Shown here piece after piece: positions 50,156 to 59,630 of a stretch of 64,000 nucleotides of DNA (positions are counted from its first letter, which is position 1; each line of letters starts with the position of its first letter). Location: assembly GCA_902770195.1 (NCBI GenBank), contig CACXSA010000003.1, forward strand, positions 1 to 64,000, given 5' to 3'. The notes beneath the pieces are model-generated. The model was not told the DNA's origin. It did not search any database and was given only the letters and a program-made list of their open reading frames with translations. The position numbers and the translations under genes are program-made. Origin of the DNA: an uncultured Prevotellaceae bacterium. Its GTDB lineage: Bacteria > Bacteroidota > Bacteroidia > Bacteroidales > Bacteroidaceae.

Positions 50156-52030
50156 TTATTTTTTATGCTGACGTTGCATTTGGTCGGCCTGCTTCTGCAG
50201 GGCTTCCAGTCGAGCAGCCAGTCCGCTTTGTTTCTTGGGATTATTCTTGTTTGCCTGATAGTTGGCTTCCAATATGGCTAACAACTTGGCATCATCCGTT
50301 GTTTTACGCAGTGTCCACATAATGGCAGCTGACATGAACAATGAGATGAAGTAGTAGAAGTTCAGACCGGAACTGTAGTCGTTGAAGATGAAGAAGAACA
50401 TGAGGGGCATGATGTACATCATCCACTGCATCATCTTCATCTGCTCAGCCTGAGCACCTACCATCTGGTCTCTCTGCTGCTGCATAGAGAACCAAGTATA
50501 GATAATCTGGGCGGCACAGAACAAGATGCAGGTCAGCGACAGGTGGTCGCCGATGCCCCAAATATTGCTGCTCCACTCCACAATGGGGTCGTAGGTTGAG
50601 AGGTCGCTCATCCACAAGAACGACTCGCCACGCAGCTGGATGGCGTTGGGTACGAAGAAGAACATGGCCAACCAGATAGGCATCTGGATAATCATGGGCA
50701 GACAGCCGGATAGGGGTGAAACACCGTACTTTGAGTAGAGTGACATCATCTCCTGCTGCTTTTTCATCTGGTCCTCTGGCTTGTCATACTGCTTGGTGGC
50801 TTCCTCAAACTTGGGCTTCAGCACACGCATTTTGGCAGACGACATGTAGCTCTTCTTCACCATAGGGAAGGTAATAGCCTTCAGCAACAAGGTAATCAGA
50901 ATTAGTACGATACCCATGTTCAGCCCAAAACCTGTTAACCAGTCGAAGACATAAAGTGTAAACCAGCGGTTAATCCATCGCAGTAGCCACCAGCCAAGGT
51001 CCACCAATTGCTCCAGGTCAAGTTCCTTGCCAAACTGGCTCTGCTCCTCGACGGCCTTAATCAATCGGAAGTTGTTAGGACCAATGTACATCTCAAACTC
51101 AGATGCCTTGACACCTGTGGGGTCGAAAGCGGTCTTCAGTTTTGCATTAAAAAACTTCAGATAGCCTGACCCTTTCTCGTCCTGGATGGTGGAAAGGCTA
51201 CTGTTAGCAGCAAAATTATCCTTAGAAATCAAGGCTACGCTGAAGAACTGATTGCGGAAAGCAACCCAGTCAAGTTCTTCTTCAATGTTTTCCTTTTTGT
51301 CATCCGACTCACTCAACTTGTCTGTGCTGCCACTTTTAGTCTCCTTATAATATAAAGAGGTGTAACGGCTCTCAAAAGAGAAACCCTTCTCCTGCTGACG
51401 GCAATGGTCGTTCCACTCAATCTCCATCTCCTTGTAGGAAGGAGCAAAAATGTTCGCCAATCCTTTGGCCTGTAACGACATGCTCAGCAAATAGTCCTGG
51501 CCTAATCGGTATTTCAGGCTGATTTCTCCTCCGTTCCCGGCAACAGCTGTCATAGTAACGGTTGAGTCTGTCTGCTCGGAAGGGGTGAAGAATAGGTCGG
51601 CTGTCACGATGTTGTCCTGCTTACCCGCCATCATGAAGTTCAGGTTTTGGTCTTTCTCGTCAAACAAGGTGACATCCTGCTTGCCGTCGATGCTCTTGAA
51701 ATTCTTGATGACAGCTTTCCTGACAACACCACCTTTGGTGTCAAGGGTTAACTCTAACTTTGAATTCTTCAGAACCACTTTCTGCGAAGTGCCGTTCAGG
51801 GCCTGATGGAACAAGGCCGTTGTGTCGTTAACAGCTGCAGAATCCACAGCGGCTTGCTTTTTTGCCTGAGCAATCTTCTGCTCTTGAGCCGCTTTTTCTT
51901 TCAATACCGATTCAATGGAATCTTGTGTACGTGCAGCTTCTATTTCTTCTACGGATGGTTGATTATACCAGCTGAAACCAATCAGCACTACGGCTATGAG
52001 AACGAAACCGATAATCGTATCTTTGTTCAT
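50156..52030 (-). CDS. yidC: Membrane protein insertase YidC
   Basis: The 624 residues begin with a first membrane helix (IIGFVLIAVVLIGFSWYNQP), a large periplasmic domain (about 60-350), and a C-terminal insertase core with KAITFPMVKKSYMSSAKMRV, LSGCLPMIIQMPIWLAMFFF and the last helices around YIMPLMFFFIFNDYSSGLNF. A Lys/Gln-rich C-terminal tail follows. It inserts inner-membrane proteins with or without Sec. It is transcribed first, ahead of the DUF1846 gene. Confidence 0.95.
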   Translation of the reverse strand: MNKDTIIGFVLIAVVLIGFSWYNQPSVEEIEAARTQDSIESVLKEKAAQEQKIAQAKKQAAVDSAAVNDTTALFHQALNGTSQKVVLKNSKLELTLDTKGGVVRKAVIKNFKSIDGKQDVTLFDEKDQNLNFMMAGKQDNIVTADLFFTPSEQTDSTVTMTAVAGNGGEISLKYRLGQDYLLSMSLQAKGLANIFAPSYKEMEIEWNDHCRQQEKGFSFESRYTSLYYKETKSGSTDKLSESDDKKENIEEELDWVAFRNQFFSVALISKDNFAANSSLSTIQDEKGSGYLKFFNAKLKTAFDPTGVKASEFEMYIGPNNFRLIKAVEEQSQFGKELDLEQLVDLGWWLLRWINRWFTLYVFDWLTGFGLNMGIVLILITLLLKAITFPMVKKSYMSSAKMRVLKPKFEEATKQYDKPEDQMKKQQEMMSLYSKYGVSPLSGCLPMIIQMPIWLAMFFFVPNAIQLRGESFLWMSDLSTYDPIVEWSSNIWGIGDHLSLTCILFCAAQIIYTWFSMQQQRDQMVGAQAEQMKMMQWMMYIMPLMFFFIFNDYSSGLNFYYFISLFMSAAIMWTLRKTTDDAKLLAILEANYQANKNNPKKQSGLAARLEALQKQADQMQRQHKK

Positions 52031-52061
52031 TTTTTATACCTAATATTAAATTTACAAGGTG

Positions 52062-52092
52062 CAAAGTTACAAATAAACGAGCAAAATACAAA
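52062..52092 (-). promoter_or_regulatory. Promoter of yidC
   Basis: On the minus strand TTTG (52089-52092) and TAACTTTG (52062-52069) are separated by 19 bases, 32 bases before the yidC start. Confidence 0.75.
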
Positions 52093-52111
52093 ATATTAGA
52101 GATTTTATTTG

Positions 52112-52119
52112 TAACTTTG
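52112..52119 (+). promoter_or_regulatory. -7 box immediately before the DUF3078 gene
   Basis: TAACTTTG ends only nine bases before the ATG at 52129. If transcription starts about seven bases after the box, the mRNA leader would be just a few bases long. Confidence 0.6.
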
Positions 52120-52128
52120 CAGTCGATT

Positions 52129-53424
52129 ATGAGATACAAGTATATTATAATTTTATTGCTGGTGATGTTGTCATCTGTTGATGCATCAGCACAACGTCGT
52201 AAAAAACAGCAAGAAGTGAAGCCTGATACTGCTCAGGTTGTCAAGGACTATATTGATTCACTTGTACTGCTTCGTCGCCAGTTAGACTCGTTGCAGCAGG
52301 TAAATACCCAGTTGAGAACAGGTGTTTCAGATGGTCGCTATTTCCATCTCTTTGCTCCCGCTACGTTTTATCATTCCGGAGCCAATAAGCAGCTGTCACT
52401 ATCTCCAAACATGGGTGATGAGGTAACAGATGCCATTGATGAGGCGATGATGAATCTTTACATGCGGCGTCCTGACCTGGTGAAAAACGATGAAAGTAAC
52501 CTGAAGTCAGTAGGATCGCTACGTGGAGATGTCAATAAAGAACTGACCCAGAAAGTTGATCTTGTTGATATGGCAGCACCTGTTCCTGAGGAGCCAGAGG
52601 CTGTTCCTATTGCTGTCGTCATCCAGAAGCCCAACTTCTGGAAGTTCAAGGGTGACGGCTATTTACAGTTCCTCCAGAACTATGTTTCAAACAACTGGCA
52701 TAAGGGTGGTGAGAGTAACTATTCAGCAGTAGCTGCTGCAACCTTGGAGCTGAATTATAATGACAAAGACAAGGTGCTCTTCGAGAACAAGTTGGAGATG
52801 AAGTTAGGCTTCCAAACCTCTTCTTCTGATACCATCCATAAGTTCAAGACTAATAACGACCTGTTGCGCTTGAATAGTAAATTGGGTTTACAAGCTCATA
52901 AGCGTTGGTACTATACGTTGCAGATGTTGGCTTACACCCAATTTGCACGAGGTTTGAAGGCAAACGATGAGAATACCTATTCTGATTTCATGTCACCATT
53001 CCATTTGAATCTCGGTCTCGGTATGGAATACAAGGTAGAAGCTTTCAACAAGCGGTTGACGGGAAGCTTGAACTTCCTGCCATTATCGTTCAGTTTCGTC
53101 TATGTGGGTCGTGACGCGTTGACAGAAAGTAATGGTATTTCTAACGGTCATCATTCCAGAGAAGAGTTTGCTTCTCAGTTCACAGCCGATTTGAAGTGGC
53201 AGATTGCTGACCAGATTTCGTGGAAAACACGTTTCTATGCCAGCACGACGTATCACCGTTCGCTGATAGAGTGGGAAAACCAGTTTGAACTGAAGGTTAC
53301 CAAATATATCTCAGCCAACCTGTTCCTCTATCCGCGTTTCGACGATTCCAACAACTGGGATGATAAATTGGGCTATTTCCAATTCCAGGAGTGGAGTTCC
53401 GTAGGATTAACATACTCCTTCTAA
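52129..53424 (+). CDS. Exported DUF3078 outer-membrane-type protein
   Basis: The product (431 residues) starts at ATG 52129; an earlier TTG at 52117 would lie inside the -7 box. It has a signal peptide (ends DASAQ), an Arg/Lys-rich coiled-coil-prone segment (PDTAQVVKDYIDSLVLLRRQ), then a beta-strand-rich domain (FLQNYVSNNWHKGGESNYSA; NLGLGMEYKVEAFNKRLTGS) that ends in an aromatic-terminated strand (SSVGLTYSF), the usual end of outer-membrane barrels. The family is common in Bacteroidetes and has no known function. It is likely monocistronic, between its own -7 box and a terminator. Confidence 0.82.
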   Translation: MRYKYIIILLLVMLSSVDASAQRRKKQQEVKPDTAQVVKDYIDSLVLLRRQLDSLQQVNTQLRTGVSDGRYFHLFAPATFYHSGANKQLSLSPNMGDEVTDAIDEAMMNLYMRRPDLVKNDESNLKSVGSLRGDVNKELTQKVDLVDMAAPVPEEPEAVPIAVVIQKPNFWKFKGDGYLQFLQNYVSNNWHKGGESNYSAVAAATLELNYNDKDKVLFENKLEMKLGFQTSSSDTIHKFKTNNDLLRLNSKLGLQAHKRWYYTLQMLAYTQFARGLKANDENTYSDFMSPFHLNLGLGMEYKVEAFNKRLTGSLNFLPLSFSFVYVGRDALTESNGISNGHHSREEFASQFTADLKWQIADQISWKTRFYASTTYHRSLIEWENQFELKVTKYISANLFLYPRFDDSNNWDDKLGYFQFQEWSSVGLTYSF

Positions 53425-53471
53425 AAATAAAAGAAGCACTGCTCAGTTCGGACAGTGCTTCTTTTATTTTT
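53423..53471. terminator. Bidirectional terminator
   Basis: A perfect 19-base stem (53423-53441 with 53453-53471) has A-runs on one side and T-runs on the other, so it can stop both the DUF3078 transcript and the convergent DUF1573 transcript. Its first bases overlap the DUF3078 stop codon. Confidence 0.9.
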
Positions 53472-53484
53472 AACGTATCACTTT

Positions 53485-53874
53485 TCACTTTGCTTCCGTC
53501 ATGTCACCTTCTATGTAGAGACGAGTCATCTCGACGGCACCATTGGTTCGAACAGTAATCGACTTCTTAAAGTGACCAGGGAACTTGCCCGCACCGTTAT
53601 AGGTTACCTTAATTTCGCCCTTCTCGCCTGGCTGTACAGGTGTCTTGGTGTATTCGGGAACGGTACATCCGCAAGAGGCGATAGCCTGATTGATTACAAG
53701 GGGCTGCTCACCAATATTCGTATAAGTGAATGTGCAACTTACTTTGGGATTTTTTTCAGAAAAAGAACCAAAGCTATGAGTTGTTTTCTCAAATTTAATT
53801 TCAGCAGGTTTCTGTGCCATGGCCATAGTCATACCACATACCAGCATCAGTGTAAATAGTATTTTCTTTTTCAT
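53485..53874 (-). CDS. Secreted DUF1573 protein
   Basis: The 129-residue protein starts at ATG 53874 (the earlier start at 53907 falls in the -7 box). After a signal peptide (ends TMAMAQ) comes one Ig-like DUF1573 domain: FEKTTHSFGSFSEKNPKVSC, the conserved INQAIASCGCTVPEY with its CGC, and PGEKGEIKVTYNGAGKFPGH. Small exported proteins of this family are common in Bacteroidetes; the function is not known. The two adjacent cysteines could form a disulfide or bind metal. Confidence 0.88.
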   Translation of the reverse strand: MKKKILFTLMLVCGMTMAMAQKPAEIKFEKTTHSFGSFSEKNPKVSCTFTYTNIGEQPLVINQAIASCGCTVPEYTKTPVQPGEKGEIKVTYNGAGKFPGHFKKSITVRTNGAVEMTRLYIEGDMTEAK

Positions 53875-53904
53875 TTTCTTTCCTGTTAAAGTACATAATC
53901 GCTG

Positions 53905-54017
53905 CAAAAGTAAGTCATTTTCTGCATAAACGTATCAATTGTTGCTCGATTTTTGTATAATTTAAGACTTTATGAACTATCTTTTGATGTGTAATTCATA
54001 AATAATTAGTAATTTTG
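53905..54017. promoter_or_regulatory. Divergent -7 boxes between the DUF1573 gene and aspS
   Basis: CAAAAGTA at 53905-53912 is TACTTTTG on the minus strand. TAATTTTG at 54010-54017 faces aspS; the TTTG at 53982-53985 is 24 bases away, longer than usual. Confidence 0.55.
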
Positions 54018-54048
54018 CATGCTAAAGAAGAAAATAATATATTTAATA

Positions 54049-55809
54049 ATGTATAGAACTAAAACTTGTGGTGAGCTACGTCTCACGGATGCTGGCAGTG
54101 AAGTAACACTGGCTGGCTGGGTACAGAAAACGAGAAAGATGGGTGGCATGACGTTTGTCGATTTGCGCGACCGTTATGGCATCACACAGTTGGTATTTGA
54201 TGAGTCAAAGGATGCCGCACTCTGCGAACAGGCTAATAAACTGGGTCGTGAGTGGTGTATTCAGGCCAAAGGAATCGTCAACGAACGTCAAGCAAAGAAT
54301 CCCAAGATGGATACTGGCGACATTGAAATCCTGGTTTCGACTCTGAATGTGTTGAGTGAGAGCCAGACTCCTCCCTTTACCATTGAGGATAATACAGATG
54401 GCGGTGACGATATCCGTATGAAGTATCGCTATCTTGACCTGCGCCGTTCTTGTGTTCGTAAGAACCTAGAGTTGCGCCATCGTATGACCATTCTGATTCG
54501 TAATTTTTTGGACAATCTGAATTTTATTGAAGTAGAAACGCCAATCCTTATTGGCTCTACTCCAGAAGGAGCGCGCGATTTCGTGGTTCCCAGTCGTATG
54601 AATCCTGGTCAGTTCTATGCACTGCCCCAGAGTCCCCAGACCTTGAAGCAGTTGCTGATGGTCAGTGGCTTTGACCGTTATTTCCAGATTGCCAAGTGCT
54701 TCCGTGACGAAGATCTTCGAGCCGATCGCCAGCCAGAGTTTACGCAAATAGATTGTGAGATGTCTTTTGCTGATCAGGAAGATGTGTTGAACATATTCGA
54801 GGATTTGGCTCGTCACCTGTTCAAGGAGGTTCGTGGTGTTGAATTGCCCAAGTTAGAGCGTATGACATGGCATGAAGCCATGCGTCGCTTCGGTTCCGAT
54901 AAGCCTGACCTCCGTTTTGGCATGGAGTTCGTGGAACTGATGGATGTGTTGAAAGGAACGGGTGAATTCCCTGTTTTTAACGAGGCAGAATACATTGGTG
55001 GTATCGTGGTTCCTGGTTGTGCCGACTATACCCGTAAGCAACTCGACCTGCTGACCGACTTCGTGAAGCGTCCTCAGGTAGGTGCCAAAGGCTTAGTATA
55101 TGTCAAGTTTAATACTGATGGAACCGTGAAGACCTCTATCGATAAGTTCTATCAGCCAGAGGTATGGCAGAAATTGAAAGAGAAGACAGGTGCTAAGGAT
55201 GGTGACCTCGTGTTGATTCTAAGTGGTGACAAAGCCAATAAGACGCGCACCCAGCTATGCACCCTGCGTTTAGAGATGGGCGATCGCCTCGGGCTACGCG
55301 ACAAAGACACCTTCAAATGCTTGTGGATTGTAGACTTCCCACTCTTTGAGTGGAGTGACGAAGAACAGCGCTTGATGGCCACTCACCATCCGTTTACCCT
55401 GCCTAATCCAGACGATATTCCTCTGCTTGACACCGCTCCTGAAAAAGTTCGTGCCGTAGCTTACGACTTCGTTTGCAATGGTATCGAAGTAGGTGGTGGT
55501 TCACTTCGTATTCACGATGGTAAGCTTCAGGAAAAAATGTTCCAGATTTTGGGCTTCACACCCGAACGTGCTATGGCTCAGTTTGGCTTCCTCATCAATG
55601 CCTTCAAGTATGGAGCACCCCCTCATGCAGGTCTTGCTTTCGGTCTTGATCGCTTTGTCAGCATTATGGCTGGTCTCGATTCCATTCGTGACTGCATTGC
55701 CTTCCCGAAGAATAATTCTGGTCGCGATGTTATGTTAGATGCACCAGGTGAGTTGGATCCCAAACAGTTGGAAGAATTACAGCTTTCGATTGATTTGCAT
55801 CAAGAATAA
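54049..55809 (+). CDS. aspS: Aspartate-tRNA ligase
   Basis: The 586-residue enzyme charges tRNA-Asp. It has an N-terminal OB anticodon-binding fold ([20 protein letters not shown]), class II motif 2 ([20 protein letters not shown]), the bacterial insertion domain and motif 3 ([20 protein letters not shown]). I start at ATG 54049; the ATG at 54019 lies two bases after the -7 box and would add a non-homologous [11 protein letters not shown] single-gene unit is likely. Confidence 0.95.
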   Translation: MYRTKTCGELRLTDAGSEVTLAGWVQKTRKMGGMTFVDLRDRYGITQLVFDESKDAALCEQANKLGREWCIQAKGIVNERQAKNPKMDTGDIEILVSTLNVLSESQTPPFTIEDNTDGGDDIRMKYRYLDLRRSCVRKNLELRHRMTILIRNFLDNLNFIEVETPILIGSTPEGARDFVVPSRMNPGQFYALPQSPQTLKQLLMVSGFDRYFQIAKCFRDEDLRADRQPEFTQIDCEMSFADQEDVLNIFEDLARHLFKEVRGVELPKLERMTWHEAMRRFGSDKPDLRFGMEFVELMDVLKGTGEFPVFNEAEYIGGIVVPGCADYTRKQLDLLTDFVKRPQVGAKGLVYVKFNTDGTVKTSIDKFYQPEVWQKLKEKTGAKDGDLVLILSGDKANKTRTQLCTLRLEMGDRLGLRDKDTFKCLWIVDFPLFEWSDEEQRLMATHHPFTLPNPDDIPLLDTAPEKVRAVAYDFVCNGIEVGGGSLRIHDGKLQEKMFQILGFTPERAMAQFGFLINAFKYGAPPHAGLAFGLDRFVSIMAGLDSIRDCIAFPKNNSGRDVMLDAPGELDPKQLEELQLSIDLHQE

Positions 55810-55864
55810 ACATAAAAAATCTAAAAATCAATTGTTTGCGCTCACAAAATATATGAAAAGTTTT

Positions 55865-55872
55865 TAATTTTG
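55865..55872 (+). promoter_or_regulatory. -7 box of the basic winged-helix gene
   Basis: TAATTTTG lies 53 bases before the start codon at 55925. No -33 TTTG with standard spacing is seen. Confidence 0.5.
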
Positions 55873-55924
55873 CACGCGAATTCAATGAATATCCATTCAA
55901 TAGTGTATAAATTTTTTTAGAACT

Positions 55925-56221
55925 ATGGCAGAAAAGAAAACTACAACAAAGAAGGCTGCAGCTCCTAAGGCAGCTGAGAAGAAAGCAACTGTAAGTAAGG
56001 CTGCAGCTCCTAAGAAGGCAGCTTTGGTTGTAAATGGTGAGAACGCTGGTTTCAAGGCTGGTGATGTATATCAGGCTCTTGCAGCTGCAGAGAAGGCACT
56101 GACCGTTAATGAGATTGCTAAGGCTGCTAAGATCAGCGAGGAGGAGACTCTGCTCGGTTTGGGTTGGCTCTTCAAGGAGGGTAAGCTCGCTACTGCTGAC
56201 GAGAAAATTACATTGGCTTAA
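55925..56221 (+). CDS. Winged-helix (DUF2582-like) protein with Lys/Ala-rich histone-like tail
   Basis: The first 35 or so of the 98 residues are Lys/Ala/Pro repeats (TTKKAAAPKAAEKKATVSKA) of the kind found in histone H1-like bacterial proteins. The rest is a compact winged helix (FKAGDVYQALAAAEKALTVN, then ISEEETLLGLGWLFKEGKLA). It is probably a nucleic-acid binder, perhaps a nucleoid protein. Synonymous codons within the tail are near-repeats. It is monocistronic with its own terminator. Confidence 0.8.
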   Translation: MAEKKTTTKKAAAPKAAEKKATVSKAAAPKKAALVVNGENAGFKAGDVYQALAAAEKALTVNEIAKAAKISEEETLLGLGWLFKEGKLATADEKITLA

Positions 56222-56240
56222 TTTATATTAAGAACAATAA

Positions 56241-56279
56241 AAAGGGGCTGGTAAGCTACAAGGCATACCGGCCTTTTTT
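56241..56279 (+). terminator. Terminator of the winged-helix gene
   Basis: AAAGGGGCTGGTA and TACCGGCCTTTTTT form a stem with G-T wobble around a 12-base loop, ending in a T-run. Confidence 0.75.
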
Positions 56280-56293
56280 AATTACGTTGCTCG

Positions 56294-56632
56294 ATGACTT
56301 ACGACAAACAGATACTTCACATACTGACTGTTGCAGGAGAACAGGGAATAAGCGTGCAGGCTATTGCCAAACACGTTTATAACATGAATCATACATTTTT
56401 CCTACAGCCCGATTTGGAAGAAATCCGTAGTTACGTACAACAGTTTTTATTGAAAAACAGTAAGTCATCACAATCATTGATTGAAAGCACAGGCCGTCGT
56501 GGCTTTTACCGCTTGAATACTACAGGTTCCCAAGATGCTCTCCAGTTGATGCTCCAATTCCGTGAAGAGCAACAGGAAAAAGAAGAGCAGAAGCATCCTG
56601 TACAAGACCTCTCCCTCGATTTGTTTGCTTAA
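56294..56632 (+). CDS. Small unknown protein, possible winged-helix regulator
   Basis: The 112 residues have no signal or membrane segment. The first part (YDKQILHILTVAGEQGISVQ, then AIAKHVYNMNHTFF) and the later GRRGFYRLNTT fit a winged-helix layout of two helices and a basic wing; the C terminus is a Glu/Gln-rich coil (FREEQQEKEEQKH). I do not recognise the family. The stop lies three bases from the stop of the convergent acyltransferase gene. Confidence 0.6.
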   Translation: MTYDKQILHILTVAGEQGISVQAIAKHVYNMNHTFFLQPDLEEIRSYVQQFLLKNSKSSQSLIESTGRRGFYRLNTTGSQDALQLMLQFREEQQEKEEQKHPVQDLSLDLFA

Positions 56633-56635
56633 CCC

Positions 56636-57229
56636 TTAAATTCCTTTGATTACTTTTGCTGGTACACCACCAACTATCGTGTTGTCTGGTACATCCTTGG
56701 TGACCGCAGCTCCTGCAGCCACCACACAGTGTTTGCCTATCGTCACACCAGGCAAGATTACCGCATTTGCTCCAATCCACACATCATCTCCAATAATAAC
56801 AGGTTTAGTTGAGATGCCCTGTTCATCTATGCGCTTCGTCTTATCTTCGAAATTGTGATTTAATGCAGTTACCGTGATACCTTGTGCCAGATTCACATGA
56901 TTTCCAATACAAACAGGTCCGATAATCGTGTTGTGAATCCCAATGCGAGTATAGTCACCAATCACCACATCACCCACAGCATTGTTGATGCAAGAATACG
57001 ACTCTATCACACTATGTCTGCCAAGGAAGAGACGGCGATAGGGTGGAGTGTCCATCCTCACACTCCAATATATCTTCGACCCACGTCCCCGATGTTGGTA
57101 TAATGGGGCAAGCAAACGAACATACCATCTGGGCCTGGCATTCCGTTGGTTCATGATTAAATAATCCAAAAATTTTTTCATTTTCGGACTGTTCTTGAGT
57201 CCTTCACGCAAATCTTCTTTATTACTCAT
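56636..57229 (-). CDS. Hexapeptide-repeat acyltransferase (left-handed beta-helix)
   Basis: The 197-residue protein contains the isoleucine-patch hexapeptides of a left-handed beta-helix ([40 protein letters not shown]) and ends with [20 protein letters not shown], the signature of serine O-acetyltransferase and sugar O-acetyltransferases. It overlaps the glycosyltransferase gene by four bases, so it probably acetylates the polysaccharide made by this locus. Confidence 0.85.
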   Translation of the reverse strand: MSNKEDLREGLKNSPKMKKFLDYLIMNQRNARPRWYVRLLAPLYQHRGRGSKIYWSVRMDTPPYRRLFLGRHSVIESYSCINNAVGDVVIGDYTRIGIHNTIIGPVCIGNHVNLAQGITVTALNHNFEDKTKRIDEQGISTKPVIIGDDVWIGANAVILPGVTIGKHCVVAAGAAVTKDVPDNTIVGGVPAKVIKGI

Positions 57230-58371
57230 AGATTATTATTTTTATGGTCTATGATATTATATACTTCCTGATATAAAGCCAGTAGGCTTTCTGCAGTCTT
57301 TCCCCATGAGAAATGTGTGGCTCTTTCCATACCAATTTGTTGCTGATGCTCATAAAAGGTTTGATTGTTTTCTAGTGTAAGCATCATCTGTGTAATATCT
57401 TCGCTCTTCTCTGGATTAACAAATATAGCATCTTTGCCTCCAATTTCAGGCATTGATGATGTATTGCTAGTGATAACGGGTGTTCCACATGCCATAGCTT
57501 CTAATAGTGGAATACCAAAACTTTCCCGTAAGGAGGTGTAAAGAAATGCAAAGGCACTATTATAAATATACGGCAAATCACTATTTACAATATAACCTGG
57601 CATTACTATATTGTTGCGAATGTTCTCTATCTGGTTTCGTTCTATGATACCATTTAAGTATTCTAGATTAAGATCAGCCATTAACAGTTTACGTTTAATG
57701 GTTGATTGTTCCAAGTATTTGGAATAAGCCACCAGTGTTCGTTCTGTATTCTTTTTAGGGTCAGTATTCCCCAAAAAGAAAAAGAAACCTTTTTCTGGGA
57801 TATATTTTTTGTAAACTTCGTCTTTATCTTCTATAGGCTTGAACCAATTGTTGTATCCATTGTAAATCATTGCCATTCGTTCTCGAGGAATCTTTAATTT
57901 TGAAATAATATTCTCCATTTCAAAATTTGAAACAGTAATAATGCGTTGGCAATTATCCAAAATGTGGGGTACAACGAGCCTTCTGTATAGCCAACCCATG
58001 TTTTGGTATAACGAATGATTTTGTTTATCACGAGGCTCTAAGAAAATAATATCATGAAGTGTTAATATCAATGGAATATCACACCATAATGGTGCGGTAT
58101 TACTTGTACAGTGAAGAATGTCTACCTTGTATTTTTTAGCAGCCTTAGGCAGTGCCCATTGTTCCCAAAGAGGATAAGAAGGACAACTTAGTTCTATGAT
58201 GTGAACATTTCCTGTGCTCTCGACACAGTGATCTTCTCCAGGCTTAACAAATACATAGTATTCATTTTTCGTATCTATTTGCTGCAGTTCTTTAATTTCC
58301 TGCAACACCACATAGTCCATGCCGTGCTTGTTCTTACGAAAAATCCGTTGTGCCTCTATTCCTATTCTCAT
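57226..58371 (-). CDS. Glycosyltransferase, GT4-type (mannosyltransferase-like)
   Basis: The 381-residue protein starts at ATG 58371; an ATG at 58395 lies inside the promoter. It has the GT-B layout: N-terminal [20 protein letters not shown], linker, then [20 protein letters not shown] and the sugar-nucleotide site [20 protein letters not shown] with the EX7E pair, followed by [16 protein letters not shown]. It would transfer a sugar in polysaccharide or lipopolysaccharide assembly. It is transcribed away from the other five glycosyltransferases. Confidence 0.85.
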   Translation of the reverse strand: MRIGIEAQRIFRKNKHGMDYVVLQEIKELQQIDTKNEYYVFVKPGEDHCVESTGNVHIIELSCPSYPLWEQWALPKAAKKYKVDILHCTSNTAPLWCDIPLILTLHDIIFLEPRDKQNHSLYQNMGWLYRRLVVPHILDNCQRIITVSNFEMENIISKLKIPRERMAMIYNGYNNWFKPIEDKDEVYKKYIPEKGFFFFLGNTDPKKNTERTLVAYSKYLEQSTIKRKLLMADLNLEYLNGIIERNQIENIRNNIVMPGYIVNSDLPYIYNSAFAFLYTSLRESFGIPLLEAMACGTPVITSNTSSMPEIGGKDAIFVNPEKSEDITQMMLTLENNQTFYEHQQQIGMERATHFSWGKTAESLLALYQEVYNIIDHKNNNL

Positions 58372-58392
58372 GTTTTGAATATTATTTGTTTG

Positions 58393-58440
58393 CAAAAATA
58401 AGCAAAATGTTTGTTAATCCAAAATTAATTCATAATTTTG
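58393..58440. promoter_or_regulatory. Interlocked divergent promoters of the glycosyltransferase locus
   Basis: Minus strand: TTTG at 58420-58423 and TATTTTTG at 58393-58400, 19 bases apart. Plus strand: TTTG at 58410-58413 and TAATTTTG at 58433-58440, 19 bases apart. The two -33 boxes lie within each other's promoter, so only one RNA polymerase can bind at a time. Confidence 0.8.
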
Positions 58441-58454
58441 TAGCATAATTGGAT

Positions 58455-59630
58455 ATGATTATGCTTGAAACCACTAATAAACTCAAGTTAGTCTACATTA
58501 CTCCAGCCTTATATATGGCAGGAGGTGTTGAGCGTGTGCTCACACTTAAAGGCAATTATTTTGCAGAGCATTTTGGCTATGATATTACGATTATTCTAAC
58601 AGAAGGCAAGGATAAACCATTGTTTTATCCATTATCAGATAAAATCAAGGTTATTAATCTAGATATTGGATTCGAAGAACTTTGGATTTGTTCATTTGTC
58701 AAGAAAGTATTCGTCTATCTCAAGAAACAACGTCAGTTCAAAAAATCATTGACTCGTGAATTGATGCGTTTACGTCCAGACATTACTATTAGCTTGCTGC
58801 GTCGTGAAATCAACTTTTTGAATGACATTAAGGATGGCAGCAGAAAAATTGGCGAAATGCATATTAACCGGGCGAATTATAGAAATTACAATACTGAAAA
58901 GGTTAATCTATTACAGCGACTATTCGCTAAGTTCTGGTCTTCTAATCTTTTGCGTCATCTGAAAAAACTAGATAAGTTAGTTGTTCTTACAGATAGAGAT
59001 CGCGAGTCATGGGTAGAATTGAATAATGTTGTTACTATTCCCGATCCATTGTCTATATCACCTACAACGATTAGTCTTTTAACAGAAAAACGTGTTGTGA
59101 CAATAGCTCGGTATTCGCATGAAAAGGGAATTGACTTGTTGCTAAAGGCATGGTCTATTGTAGAAAAGCAAGTATCAGATTGGTGTCTAGACATATTTGG
59201 TGATGGGGATAGGACCTCTTATGAACAATTGATAGATGAATTAAAGATTAATAGTTCTCGTTGTCAGTTGCATGGTCGAACAAATGATGTAGAAAAAGAA
59301 TATTTAAATAGTAGTCTTTTTGTCTTGACTTCTCGTTTTGAGGGTTTTGGTATGGTAATAACAGAGGCAATGGTTTGTGGTTTGCCAGTGATTTCTTTTG
59401 ATTGTCCATGGGGGCCAAGAAGCATTATCAAAGATGGGGAAGATGGTTTTTTGGTAGAAAATGGAAATGTCGATGCGTTGGCAAATAAAATGTGTAGGCT
59501 CATGGAAGATAAAAACCTTAGAGTTTCTATGTCTCAAGCAGGATTAAAAAATGTTCAACGTTTTAGTATAGAACATGTTGCTGAGCAATGGAAATGTATA
59601 TTTGAATCAAAAAATGTAAGTATTTTATGA
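58455..59630 (+). CDS. Glycosyltransferase, GT4-type
   Basis: The 391-residue GT-B protein has a Gly-rich start (LVYITPALYMAGGVERVLTL), the mid-domain TIARYSHEKGIDLLLKAWSI and the nucleotide-sugar site LTSRFEGFGMVITEAMVCGL followed by PVISFDCPWGPRSIIKDGED. It is clearly paralogous to the gene at 60793, and less so to that at 61957. Base composition is more AT-rich than the genes before 56 kb, as is usual for polysaccharide loci. The next gene overlaps by four bases. Confidence 0.88.
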   Translation: MIMLETTNKLKLVYITPALYMAGGVERVLTLKGNYFAEHFGYDITIILTEGKDKPLFYPLSDKIKVINLDIGFEELWICSFVKKVFVYLKKQRQFKKSLTRELMRLRPDITISLLRREINFLNDIKDGSRKIGEMHINRANYRNYNTEKVNLLQRLFAKFWSSNLLRHLKKLDKLVVLTDRDRESWVELNNVVTIPDPLSISPTTISLLTEKRVVTIARYSHEKGIDLLLKAWSIVEKQVSDWCLDIFGDGDRTSYEQLIDELKINSSRCQLHGRTNDVEKEYLNSSLFVLTSRFEGFGMVITEAMVCGLPVISFDCPWGPRSIIKDGEDGFLVENGNVDALANKMCRLMEDKNLRVSMSQAGLKNVQRFSIEHVAEQWKCIFESKNVSIL

